Positions 1 through 9,182 of a stretch of 64,000 bases of DNA are shown piece by piece. A program made the translations under genes and the position numbers. Below the pieces are notes generated by a model. That model was not told where the DNA came from, made no database searches, and worked only from the letters and a program-made list of their open reading frames with translations. This DNA is from an uncultured Bacteroidota bacterium (GTDB lineage Bacteria; Bacteroidota; Bacteroidia; Flavobacteriales; Flavobacteriaceae). Numbering within the stretch: position 1 is the first letter of the stretch; every line of letters begins with the position of its first letter. The DNA is taken from positions 1 to 64,000 of the forward strand of contig CAJWUI010000002.1 in NCBI GenBank assembly GCA_913047695.1, written 5' to 3'.

Positions 1-19
1 TTATTCAAAAATCAACAAC

Positions 20-1063
20 TTAAATCATCGGCATATCCTCTTCATTAAGTTCAGGGACTTCTAATCCTCTTAAATAAGTCAAACTTACATTTATAGATGA
101 GTGTCCCATTGCCTTTTGAAGTTTAGTAACACTTTCTGTTTTAGTAAATAAAGCTATGGCAGCAGAATGCCTAAAGGAATATAATGTAATGTTATTTTCT
201 ATAGAATGATTTTTTTTAAATCGGCTCCAAAGTTTTTTAAAATAATCTTTATTGTATGGCAAAGAACAATTAGAAAATATATTGTAATTGGGATTTGAAG
301 GATTAAGATTTTCTACTATAATTTTTGGCACAGGGACTATTCTATTTTTCTTTGATTTTACTCTTGAACCATCAACGGATACAAATTTAAAATCACTTGT
401 AAAATCTCCCCATTTGAGTAATCTAACTTCTCTATGAGGTCTTAGTAAACAGCAGTAAGTAAAAAGACAGCACAGATATAGATTAAAATTAAATTGCTTT
501 ACGGATTGTATTAACTCAGGCAAATTTTTAATTGGTTTATGTAGTTTTTCTTCTTGTTTTATCGATTTAGGATACTGTAAATTTTCTTTTGGCATTTTTA
601 ATTTTATTGCTTGGTTAATTATTACTATTAGATGTTTTCTAATGGTGTTATAGGAAGTGCCATAATAGTTTTTTAAAACAGTCTGCAAGTGATTACTTGT
701 TAATTCTTCTTCATGCTTTACAATTTCTATTAGTTTTTTGGTAACAAGTTTTAAAGTGGACTTATAGGAATCCGAAAGCTCTGATTTTAGTTTAATCTCT
801 AAGGCATTTTGAATAAACCACCTAGCATTATTTTGTTTTACTATAAAAGTAGGCTCTTTAAGTTTATTGCCATTATAGATGTATTTATAGATTTCTGCTG
901 CAAGAATTTTAGCTTTTGCTCTTCTTTGAGAAAAGGGAAAACTATTTGGTTTTAAATCAATACCAATTTTATCTCCACTATAGAGTCTAAATCTTTTATG
1001 GTTAAGATAGAAAGTAATAAAGTAGTTTCCTTTGTTATCAAGGCAAACTTTTGGATAGTTCAT
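20..1063 (-). CDS. Tyrosine-type site-specific recombinase/integrase
   Basis: C-terminal recombinase motifs: LLRPHREVRLLKWGDF (box I Arg), LYSFRHSAA, MGHSSINVSLTYLRG (GH..Y); lies next to a tRNA. Confidence 0.9.
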   Translation of the reverse strand: MNYPKVCLDNKGNYFITFYLNHKRFRLYSGDKIGIDLKPNSFPFSQRRAKAKILAAEIYKYIYNGNKLKEPTFIVKQNNARWFIQNALEIKLKSELSDSYKSTLKLVTKKLIEIVKHEEELTSNHLQTVLKNYYGTSYNTIRKHLIVIINQAIKLKMPKENLQYPKSIKQEEKLHKPIKNLPELIQSVKQFNFNLYLCCLFTYCCLLRPHREVRLLKWGDFTSDFKFVSVDGSRVKSKKNRIVPVPKIIVENLNPSNPNYNIFSNCSLPYNKDYFKKLWSRFKKNHSIENNITLYSFRHSAAIALFTKTESVTKLQKAMGHSSINVSLTYLRGLEVPELNEEDMPMI

Positions 1064-1110
1064 CTGACAGTTAATTTACAGTAGACAATTAAGTCTTATT
1101 GTAAACCAAC

Positions 1111-1183
1111 GTAATTATTGGGACTCGAACCCACGACCTCTTGACTGCCAGTCAAGCGCTCTAGCCAGCTGAGCTACATCCCC
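1111..1183 (-). tRNA. tRNA-Ala (anticodon GGC), acceptor 3' strand apparently replaced (possible tRNA fragment at an integration junction)
   Basis: Minus strand reads GGGGATGTAGCTCAGCTGGCTAGAGCGCTTGACTGGCAGTCAAGAGGTCGTGGGTTCGAGTCCCA. D, anticodon and T arms are intact, but the next 7 nt (approximately TAATTAC) do not pair with GGGGATG. Confidence 0.75.
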
Positions 1184-1341
1184 AAATTATAACTAATTGA
1201 TTTAAAGTAATTTGTGAAAATCAAACAGTTTTTAAAAGATAGTTAACTAGTAACAAATCTATTAAAATAAGCTTATTTAGGTAAATTTTGACAGTCAATT
1301 TGCATTAAAATGATGATGATATAGCTTTAATATTTCATTAC

Positions 1342-2907
1342 TCACTCTGAAGAACTTCCCCACCAATCTTTATTGGGTTTGTAATCTAATTTTAACTCAT
1401 CATTTCTTCTTTTTTCAACTTTTTCCTTAATCCTGATTTTGTGAAGGTTCAACCATTTAGTTTCCTTTTTTTTATTGTAGATTGGATCAACCTCAGGTAT
1501 TTTTGCATTCGTTGAGATAAGCCACTCTTCAAGAGTTTTTTTCAATTTGGAAGCTATTTTTGGATACTTGCTCAAGACGTCAAACTTTTCACCAATATCA
1601 TTCTTAAGGTCATATAATTCATTTTTACCATCCTCGAAATATTTTATTAATTTCCAATTTCCTAAGCGAATGGCTGCGCTTGGATCTCCACCTTGATTTC
1701 CATAATGCGGATAGTGCCAAAAAATAGGACGTTTATCAAAAGGGTCTCCTTTAATTAAAGGGACCAAACTTTTTCCATCTACCTTAGTAGGATTTTCTAT
1801 TCCTGCTAATTCCAATAATGTGGGAAATAAATCTGCTCCCATAACAGGAGTATCTATTTTTCTTCCATGAATATTTAAATGAGGTATCTTTATGAAGAAA
1901 GGTATTTTAGTACCTGCCTCCCATTGATAACCTTTTCCACCTCTGAGCGGAAGGTTGCTTGTTGAAAAGTCATCTCCAGAAGAAACTCCGCCATTGTCAG
2001 ATACAAAAACCACTATGGTATTTTTATCTAATTTCAGTTCATCCAAAGTTCTTAGTACAATACCAACTGCATCATCGGTCTGCTCAACTAATCCTGCATA
2101 AACAGGGTTATCTTGTTTAATTCTCATTGGAAGTCTTTTTTCCATGAAAAATCCCTCCTTAAGTATACCTTGATTTTCTGCTTTTTCTCTGTATTTTTCC
2201 CACTTTTCCCTGGTGGCCTGAATAGGTGAATGAACTGCATAAAAACTTAAATAAGCAAAGAATGGATTTTCTCTATTTTCTTTGATAAAATCAGCAGTCT
2301 CCCGAGCAAGCTTTACAGAAAGTGGAAGTCCTTTTTCTTCATCTTTATCAACTAGAAAGGGATTATTGAATGGTGAGAAAAATCCACCTGAATATGGGCC
2401 TCCTGCGTAATAGCCACCCTTATTTATTTCAAATCCATGATCTGTAGGTAAAGACTTTTCTTCCTTAGATCCTAAATGCCATTTCCCAGCAAAAAAAGTT
2501 TTGTAATTATTTGACAAAAACACCTCAGGCAGGGTTATCATTTCAAACGGAAGATGATTGACATAACTACTAGGTAAAAGTTTTGTTTCGCGACCATTAC
2601 TTCGCCAATCTATTCCACTTTTAGCACCAATCCAGTCTGTGATACCGTGGATAGTTGGATAAAAACCGGTTAACAAACTCGCTCTTGACGGGCTACATAC
2701 AGATGCATTAGCATAGCCTTGTTTAAATAAAGTTCCTTCTTCAGCAATTCTATCTATGTTAGGGGTTTCATAAAAGGTACTTCCCATAACACTTAAGTCA
2801 TAGTAACCCAAATCATCAACAACTATAAATAAAAAGTTGGGTTTCGAATCGGATTTTTTACAAGCAAAAATCAAAAAGATAGAAGTAAATAAAAATATTT
2901 TTTTCAT
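1342..2907 (-). CDS. Sulfatase (S1 family, Cys-type), predicted lipoprotein
   Basis: Active-site signature CSPSRASLLTG; N-terminal FLFIVVDDLGYYDLSVMG metal site; lipobox-like N-terminus (LIFACKK). Confidence 0.93.
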   Translation of the reverse strand: MKKIFLFTSIFLIFACKKSDSKPNFLFIVVDDLGYYDLSVMGSTFYETPNIDRIAEEGTLFKQGYANASVCSPSRASLLTGFYPTIHGITDWIGAKSGIDWRSNGRETKLLPSSYVNHLPFEMITLPEVFLSNNYKTFFAGKWHLGSKEEKSLPTDHGFEINKGGYYAGGPYSGGFFSPFNNPFLVDKDEEKGLPLSVKLARETADFIKENRENPFFAYLSFYAVHSPIQATREKWEKYREKAENQGILKEGFFMEKRLPMRIKQDNPVYAGLVEQTDDAVGIVLRTLDELKLDKNTIVVFVSDNGGVSSGDDFSTSNLPLRGGKGYQWEAGTKIPFFIKIPHLNIHGRKIDTPVMGADLFPTLLELAGIENPTKVDGKSLVPLIKGDPFDKRPIFWHYPHYGNQGGDPSAAIRLGNWKLIKYFEDGKNELYDLKNDIGEKFDVLSKYPKIASKLKKTLEEWLISTNAKIPEVDPIYNKKKETKWLNLHKIRIKEKVEKRRNDELKLDYKPNKDWWGSSSE

Positions 2908-3140
2908 CTATTATTAAAATAAACGTTTGATAAATTCATTCGAAATTTAAATGTTCTTAAAAATTTAATTATTCAATTTCTAAGTTAGTAAGGTTTTATT
3001 TTATCTATGTATCGTTTTTTGTAGATTTATTTTGTGGAGAAGAGTGAAAACAAAAATGGATAATCTTATTAATTATTTTGTCTCTAGCAATAGGTGTCAC
3101 ATTATTAAATGAATATATAAGCTAGTTGATTTACGTTTGA

Positions 3141-3830
3141 TTAAGTGGTGATTAGATTTTTAAGCGTTGACAAACTACTTTTATAGCGCTGTAAAAATAT
3201 CAACTTACTATTCATAAATCTAAGTTTGGAAACTAATAATGACTTTAAAGTACTGTCTTTTTGGACGATGTTAGTGAAAAGTTTTATTTTTTCAAACTCT
3301 GAAATTTTCATTTTGCTAATTTTAATAATAATCTGAGGGTGATTGTACTGAATATATTTGAGTATTTCTCTTTGAACAACTATTTCATCTTCCATATTAG
3401 CCACAACTCCATATTTAGTTCCATTGTAAAATGATTCTATTGCAACTTTTATCTTACTATTTCTAATAAATTTTAGGCCTCCGTCATATTTGAGAGAAGT
3501 ATAAATTTCTTCACTAGGGCTAAAGCCACGATAATCAGTTGAAGCAATTAACAGATCGTTATATGTAAAAGAGATATTTGCAACTTTGTCATCAATAATT
3601 CTGACTAAATTTTCTTTGTCAAATCTAAAAACGCTATCTCTATTTTTAATAGTATTTTCAATTACTTCCAGTTCAGTTGACAATTCCGTAAGCACCTCTT
3701 TTTCTCTGTCAATATTATCAAGAGATGTCTGGTATTTGTCAAACCAAAAAGAAACTGAAATACCAAGTACTATGACAGAAAATTCAATAACATATTTAAA
3801 AATAATTTTCTTCATTGAACTCAAGTTCAC
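3141..3830 (-). CDS. DUF6090-like protein with one N-terminal TM segment
   Basis: N-terminal KYVIEFSVIVLGISVSFWFDKY followed by a helical soluble region; typical flavobacterial DUF6090 layout. Confidence 0.6.
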   Translation of the reverse strand: MNLSSMKKIIFKYVIEFSVIVLGISVSFWFDKYQTSLDNIDREKEVLTELSTELEVIENTIKNRDSVFRFDKENLVRIIDDKVANISFTYNDLLIASTDYRGFSPSEEIYTSLKYDGGLKFIRNSKIKVAIESFYNGTKYGVVANMEDEIVVQREILKYIQYNHPQIIIKISKMKISEFEKIKLFTNIVQKDSTLKSLLVSKLRFMNSKLIFLQRYKSSLSTLKNLITT

Positions 3831-3871
3831 TAAAACTAAACTAACAAAAAATTTAAAGGTTTTTTAAGAAA

Positions 3872-4291
3872 TTATATGAGAGTTGAATTCAACTTGATCT
3901 CACAATTCAAAACCCCAGATACTGGGCAATTATTTTTTGCTTCTTCAGCCAGTTCAGCAAATTTTTCCTGATTAATTCTAGGGACATTTCCGCTTAAGAA
4001 CAATTCAATTAATTTTATTACTCCATCTTGAAAAGTTAATAGTGCTTTTGTATTTAGTTGTTTAGGATAAATATCCGCTTCATTCAAAACAAAGGCTAAT
4101 TTCATATTAAAACAACCTGCAAGTGCAGAAGCTATAAGCTCTTCTGGATTAGTTCCTAGTTTACCATTTTCGTTCTCAAACCTAGTTTTAAAGCTATATG
4201 GCATATCTTTAAATGCACCACTTTGAACATTTAGATGACCAGTACCTTCGCTCCCCCCGCCTTCCCATATTGCGTTTACTTCTCTTTTCAT
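3872..4291 (-). CDS. OsmC family peroxiredoxin
   Basis: Motifs NPEELIASALAGCFNMKLAFVL and NCPVSGVLN with two conserved Cys. Confidence 0.88.
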   Translation of the reverse strand: MKREVNAIWEGGGSEGTGHLNVQSGAFKDMPYSFKTRFENENGKLGTNPEELIASALAGCFNMKLAFVLNEADIYPKQLNTKALLTFQDGVIKLIELFLSGNVPRINQEKFAELAEEAKNNCPVSGVLNCEIKLNSTLI

Positions 4292-4791
4292 CCTTTTTGT
4301 TTTATTATTGGCATGCTCTTAGCTTGATACCAGTATATGACTTTACCTTCGTAAATTTGATACCACTCCATTGTAATTGAACCGTCTTTATTCCGGAATT
4401 GTGCGTTTATCCACTCGCCTTTCTGATTTCTGATTGTTGGGTCCTCTGCCTTTATAGCTTTAACACTAAATGCAGAAATGGTTTCCCATCCCCATCCATA
4501 TGTTTTTTGAGTTTCCTTGTATTGTTTTTCTATTTTTTTTACAAAAGCCTTTGGTCCAGTAACTTGAGTTCCATCATCAAATCTCATAAAAGCGTCATCA
4601 GCGACATAAGTCTTTAACGTCTCGTAGTCTCTTTCAGCCCAGGCTTTATCTATTCTTTTAAAAATGTCAACAGTTACTTCTGAACCCATAGCTATCGTCT
4701 GTCCTTTGGCAGGTCCAAACCCGTTGCTATTTTGAGCGCAACAAAAAAAAGCGATTTGTAAAAAAACAACTGAGAATAATAGTTTTTTCAT
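4288..4791 (-). CDS. Secreted NTF2/SnoaL-like protein
   Basis: Signal peptide; IDKAWAERDYETLKTYVADDAFMRFDDGTQVTGPKAFVKKIE is NTF2-like. Confidence 0.7.
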   Translation of the reverse strand: MKKLLFSVVFLQIAFFCCAQNSNGFGPAKGQTIAMGSEVTVDIFKRIDKAWAERDYETLKTYVADDAFMRFDDGTQVTGPKAFVKKIEKQYKETQKTYGWGWETISAFSVKAIKAEDPTIRNQKGEWINAQFRNKDGSITMEWYQIYEGKVIYWYQAKSMPIIKQKG

Positions 4792-5136
4792 TTATTTCGA
4801 TTTATAATTAATAATTAGCAATATACTATATTGCAGAAAATAAACCATAGAATGAAGGCTTTTGGATTAATGTGTAAAGATTGAATATTAATGTCTCTAA
4901 TGTAAAAATGTCTTAGGTTTAAACAGAAAAATTGATACAATTAATTAAATCACTAGAATGTAATGAGTTATTTGAAAAAAATACAGCTCATAAAATTTTA
5001 TTCTATTGAATTACAGAACTTTACCATTGGAGATCTCTATTATGCTATAAGATATTCCATTAGCTTATATTTTTTTAGAATAAATACATGTGTAAATTTG
5101 CGTATATTCTTTTTTGAATAAGTTGGTTTATGGTTT

Positions 5137-5172
5137 TAAGAGCTCTAATTATAGGGCTCTTTATTTTTTGTA
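5137..5172 (+). terminator. Intrinsic terminator-like hairpin with no obvious upstream gene on the same strand
   Basis: AAGAGC...GCTCTT stem followed by TATTTTTTG. Confidence 0.45.
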
Positions 5173-5269
5173 CAGATTCTAGCAAACTCAATGTTAATTT
5201 AATAAGCTTAATTATTTAAATAAACAGTTTCTTATTTAGAATTAGTTTAATTATGTATTAGTTCAGTTA

Positions 5270-5302
5270 TTTGGAAGTATGCGAATCCTTAATTTATATT
5301 TG
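5270..5302 (+). promoter_or_regulatory. Bacteroidota-type promoter for the 44-aa Cys-rich ORF
   Basis: TTTG (5270-5273), 21 nt spacer, TATATTTG (5295-5302), matching the TAnnTTTG consensus. Confidence 0.55.
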
Positions 5303-5318
5303 TTAAAAATATATAGGT

Positions 5319-5453
5319 ATGGAAATTTTAAAAATAAGTAACAGTTGTATTAATTGTGATAATCTAAATCACGAACTCAAAAGGTGTGGTATACACGAGG
5401 TTGAAGTAAGTGAAAAATACACATGTGAAGAATTTAGAACGGATTCTGCATAA
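5319..5453 (+). CDS. 44-aa Cys-rich small protein, putative metal-binding knuckle
   Basis: MEILKISNSCINCDNLNHELKRCGIHEVEVSEKYTCEEFRTDSA*; CxxC...CxxH...C pattern; own promoter and terminator. Not in the supplied ORF track. Confidence 0.7.
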   Translation: MEILKISNSCINCDNLNHELKRCGIHEVEVSEKYTCEEFRTDSA

Positions 5454-5484
5454 CTTTCTTTGTCTCACCTTTAAAAATTAGAAA

Positions 5485-5509
5485 AAGAGCCTCTTAGGCT
5501 CTTTTTTTT
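5485..5509 (+). terminator. Intrinsic terminator
   Basis: AAGAGCC-TCTTA-GGCTC followed by a run of T. Confidence 0.85.
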
Positions 5510-5633
5510 GTCAAACAATAATAAATTAGGTTAAATTATTCAAAGTTGAACATATTAGGCTATTTTTTGATGATTAAATTCTACGAAACATAGTATCTAA
5601 AAATTAAATTATATAAACCAAAAAAATTAGATT

Positions 5634-6013
5634 ATGAAAATTATAAATGAATTTAAAGAATTTGCTTTAAGAGGCAATATGATCAAAATGGCAGTTGGAA
5701 TAGTTATAGGTGCGTCATTTAATTCAGTTGTTTATTCACTTGTAAAAAATATTTTATTACCACCACTTTCTAGGCTATCACAGGGATAAATTTTCAAGAA
5801 AAAAAAATAATTTTAAGAAAAGCAACCGATAGCTATAGTGAAGTATCTATTGAATATGGATTATTTATAAATAATATCGTTGATTTTGCCATTGTTGGAT
5901 TCACCATATTTTTAGTAATTAAATTATTTAATTCCTTAAGAAAAAAGTCTGAAGATATTTTAGATAAATCAGTTGAAACACCAAAAGAAATTATTTTATT
6001 GACTGAGATTTAG
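5634..6013 (+). pseudogene. mscL: Large-conductance mechanosensitive channel MscL, frameshifted by one base
   Basis: Frame 1: MKIINEFKEFALRGNMIKMAVGIVIGASFNSVVYSLVKNILLPPLSRLSQG*. The shifted frame continues INFQEKKIILRKATDSYSEVSIEYGLFINNIVDFAIVGFTIFLVIKLFNSLRKKSEDI.... Adding one G at CAGGG(G)ATA restores a full MscL frame. Confidence 0.9.
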
Positions 6014-6130
6014 AGATCTTTTAAAAAATCTTAAACCAATTTAAAAATCAAAGAACATCACTCAAATTTAACATAAAGCGTGTTCTGAAATCTTTGTATA
6101 TTAAAACATTAATATATAAATCAATTTAAA

Positions 6131-6661
6131 ATGAAAAAGTTTTTAACCTTAATGATATCTATTGGGATTCTTAGTTGTGCTAATAATAAGACAGAACAGG
6201 TTTCCACAATTAAAATAAAAGATGAGAAGGCTCAGAAAATTTCTGAAATGATGCAGAGTTATGTAAATAATAATTTTGATTCAAGTATTATTTCTGAAGA
6301 TGCTAAAATTAAATTTAACCAGCTAGAAATGACTAAAACTGATTTTGAAAATTTGGTAGTCACTCATCATGCCATGTTTAGTGAGATTAGTTTTCCTGAA
6401 GGTTGGATGGAGACTGTGAATTATACAGGTGCTGATGTTAAAAATGCAGGAGGCAAGTATGCTGATGATTACGGAAGTACTTGGACAAGTCATTGGAGTG
6501 ACTGGACTGCAGTATCAAAAATTTCTGGCGATACAATATCCAATCACTGCTTTTTTGGTTACAAATGGGAGAATGACAAAATTGTGGAAGTAAGTGCTAT
6601 TTTTCCAGACGAGGCTTTTAATAAGGAACTCTCAATGTTCATGGAAGCCAATAAAAAGTAG
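6131..6661 (+). CDS. NTF2/SnoaL-like lipoprotein
   Basis: Lipobox GILSCANN; NTF2-like fold features (TSHWSDW..., HCFFGYKWENDKIVEVS). Confidence 0.65.
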   Translation: MKKFLTLMISIGILSCANNKTEQVSTIKIKDEKAQKISEMMQSYVNNNFDSSIISEDAKIKFNQLEMTKTDFENLVVTHHAMFSEISFPEGWMETVNYTGADVKNAGGKYADDYGSTWTSHWSDWTAVSKISGDTISNHCFFGYKWENDKIVEVSAIFPDEAFNKELSMFMEANKK

Positions 6662-6749
6662 ACTTAAATTTTTTTAGTTTGAATTCTTTTTTTGGTGTGG
6701 TAACAATTATCAAATTTTACGAGACTTCTGAAAAATAAATTTTAAAAAA

Positions 6750-7787
6750 ATGAAAAGACAATTTATATTTCTTTTCATAGTCATAGTTAATCAAGCCAAT
6801 TGTCAAAATAAATTTGATAGTTTATATTTAAACTCTTCGAGAGAGAGCATTAATAAAATAAAGTTAGAATTTAATGATGATTATGGTAACAAAACTTTTT
6901 TACCCTTAACTGTTATAAAAGGGAAAGATAAAGGAATAGTATTTACCATTTTAGCTGGAGTTCATGGGGCGGAATATGCTCCTATTATAGCGACACAAAA
7001 ACTAATTAAAAAATTAGAAGTAAATAGGTTATCAGGTACTATAATTATACTTCCCATAACAAATATTGGGGCATTTTATTCGAGTACTCCATATGTAAAC
7101 CCAATTGATAATTTAAACATAAATAGAATTTTTCCAGGTAATAAAAATGGAAGTGTTTCAGAAAAAATAGCCCACTTTATATCAACAAAGATTATACCTC
7201 TAAGTGACGTTTTTCTTGACGCTCACAGTGGTGACGCCAATGAAGATCTTTTACCTTTCGTATGTTATTATGACAATCAAAACCACCCTTTTCAAACTAA
7301 AATGGCGAAAGAGTTGTCTGAATATAGCGGCTTTGAAAATGTAATATCTTATCCATATACAATTAAAGATAGCGAACCTGCACTCTATGCATTTAAGCAA
7401 GCTTCTCAAGTTGGGAAAATCGCATTAAGTTTTGAAAGCGGTAAACTTGGATATCTTCAACCAAAAGCTATTGACAGAATTTTAAGAGGTTATAATAGAA
7501 TATTCGATAAATTAAAAATGTATGAATACAATGATCCTGTGGAGAAAACAAAATTCAAAAGGTTGAATAGCCCATATTATATCAAATCTAAATTTCAAGG
7601 TATCTTATACACAGGATTTAAGGCTGGGGAAAAAGTACCTAAAAATAGTGAATTGGGTTTTATTACAGATGAGTTTGGTGAAATTATTGAAAAATACTTT
7701 GCATCAAAATCAGGAACTATTCTGTATATGAAGGGTACTCCTCCTGTGAATATTGGGGATACTGTATTTAGCATAAGTCCTAACTAA
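6750..7787 (+). CDS. Succinylglutamate desuccinylase/aspartoacylase family deacylase (M14-like), secreted
   Basis: TILAGVHGAEYAPIIATQKLI (zinc-binding HGxE), NINRIFPG, DAHSGD motifs. Confidence 0.88.
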   Translation: MKRQFIFLFIVIVNQANCQNKFDSLYLNSSRESINKIKLEFNDDYGNKTFLPLTVIKGKDKGIVFTILAGVHGAEYAPIIATQKLIKKLEVNRLSGTIIILPITNIGAFYSSTPYVNPIDNLNINRIFPGNKNGSVSEKIAHFISTKIIPLSDVFLDAHSGDANEDLLPFVCYYDNQNHPFQTKMAKELSEYSGFENVISYPYTIKDSEPALYAFKQASQVGKIALSFESGKLGYLQPKAIDRILRGYNRIFDKLKMYEYNDPVEKTKFKRLNSPYYIKSKFQGILYTGFKAGEKVPKNSELGFITDEFGEIIEKYFASKSGTILYMKGTPPVNIGDTVFSISPN

Positions 7788-7806
7788 TTAAAAATTTTTT
7801 TGGTCA

Positions 7807-8316
7807 ATGAAAATAAAAAATAGTAAACTAGAGGACTTGGACACCATTTTTAAATTATATGAAATAGCCACAGAATTTATGAAATCAAAAGCGCAAGTAG
7901 CCTGGCCAAAATTTGAAAAAAAAATGGTAATAGCTGAGATAAAAAATAAATCACAATGGAAATTAATAATTGATGAACAAGTTGCTTGCGTTTGGGCAAC
8001 TACTTTAAAAGATGAATTGATTTGGGGAGAAAATAATGAGCCCTCGCTTTATATTCATCGTATTGCATCGAATCCCTCATTTCGGGGGCACAGATTAGTT
8101 GGAAAAATTTTAGACTGGAGTAACAAATATTGTGTCGAAAACAAACTTAAGTTTGTGAGGATGGATACCGTAGGTTCAAATAAAGGGCTAATAAAACACT
8201 ACAGAAGTTTTGGCTTTGATTTTTTGGGTATGAAAAAACTAAAAGACACAACAAATTTACCAGAGCACTATAAAGAGGATGATGTTTGTTTGTTTCAAAA
8301 AGAGCTTCAACAGTAA
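7807..8316 (+). CDS. GNAT family N-acetyltransferase
   Basis: LYIHRIASNPSFRGHRLVGKILDWSNKYCVENKLKFVRMDTVGSNKGLIKHYRSFGF. Confidence 0.85.
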   Translation: MKIKNSKLEDLDTIFKLYEIATEFMKSKAQVAWPKFEKKMVIAEIKNKSQWKLIIDEQVACVWATTLKDELIWGENNEPSLYIHRIASNPSFRGHRLVGKILDWSNKYCVENKLKFVRMDTVGSNKGLIKHYRSFGFDFLGMKKLKDTTNLPEHYKEDDVCLFQKELQQ

Positions 8317-8429
8317 ATCACCTTTTTTTAATAACTTTTTATCAAATGTATTTAGAAAATAGAGGAATCATCATCGTGTTCTATAGAATCCAATTCTGTA
8401 TATTGTATATCAATATAAACTAATTTAAT

Positions 8430-9074
8430 ATGAGAAATCTATTTTTAATTAATCTTTTTCTTTTTGGACTATTTGCCTGTAATAATATCCCAGCAACAGT
8501 CGAGAAAGAAATGACAAAAGATAATGGGGAACCAGATTTACCCCATACTTCTGCTGAATGGAAAATATGGGCGTTAAGTACTGCAGCACCATCGTTCATA
8601 GCTGCGAATTGCACTGTAATTGATTCTGATGGCAAAACTATTTTAAGAGAAGGTACAAATGGTTGGACCGCAATGGCAGGAAATCCTAGAGGAATGTCTG
8701 ATCCCGAAAATGGATGGAAAGATCCTCATGAAGCAATGCCGATGGTTATGGATGCTCAAGGCATGAAATGGGCCATGGCTTTTATGACAGGGCAAAAGCC
8801 AGAACTAGATCGAGATGGCTGGATGTACATGCTTCATGGAGACATGGGTGAAGATAATACAAAGCAATTAGTACTTAATAAGGAGGATGCTGCAGAAGGA
8901 CATTGGATTGTATCAGGCCCTCACTTAATGCTTATGCCTAAAGACCCTTCATCTCTAAAAGGTTTAACAACAGACTTTAATTCCGGAGGACCATACATTA
9001 TGTTCGAAGGAACGGGATATGATCATGTTATGATTCCAATTGAAGGATATTATAACTATCAACCTCAAAAATAA
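8430..9074 (+). CDS. Hypothetical lipoprotein
   Basis: Lipobox LFACNN; full-length ORF followed by a strong terminator. Confidence 0.6.
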   Translation: MRNLFLINLFLFGLFACNNIPATVEKEMTKDNGEPDLPHTSAEWKIWALSTAAPSFIAANCTVIDSDGKTILREGTNGWTAMAGNPRGMSDPENGWKDPHEAMPMVMDAQGMKWAMAFMTGQKPELDRDGWMYMLHGDMGEDNTKQLVLNKEDAAEGHWIVSGPHLMLMPKDPSSLKGLTTDFNSGGPYIMFEGTGYDHVMIPIEGYYNYQPQK

Positions 9075-9080
9075 TTAGTC

Positions 9081-9107
9081 AAAACCCTCCTAAATGGAGG
9101 GTTTTTT
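9081..9107 (+). terminator. Intrinsic terminator
   Basis: AACCCTCC-TAAAT-GGAGGGTTTTTT. Confidence 0.9.
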
Positions 9108-9182
9108 AGTTTTTAAAATATCCTCTTCATAAATTTTATTACTTCTTTGTATATTGCTTATTAAAAACACAAATCAATTAAA

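Noticed and set aside
20-1063. Prophage or integrative element in the window.
   Set aside because: Only the integrase is visible; no capsid, terminase, relaxase or replication genes are present. Any element would lie left of the window.
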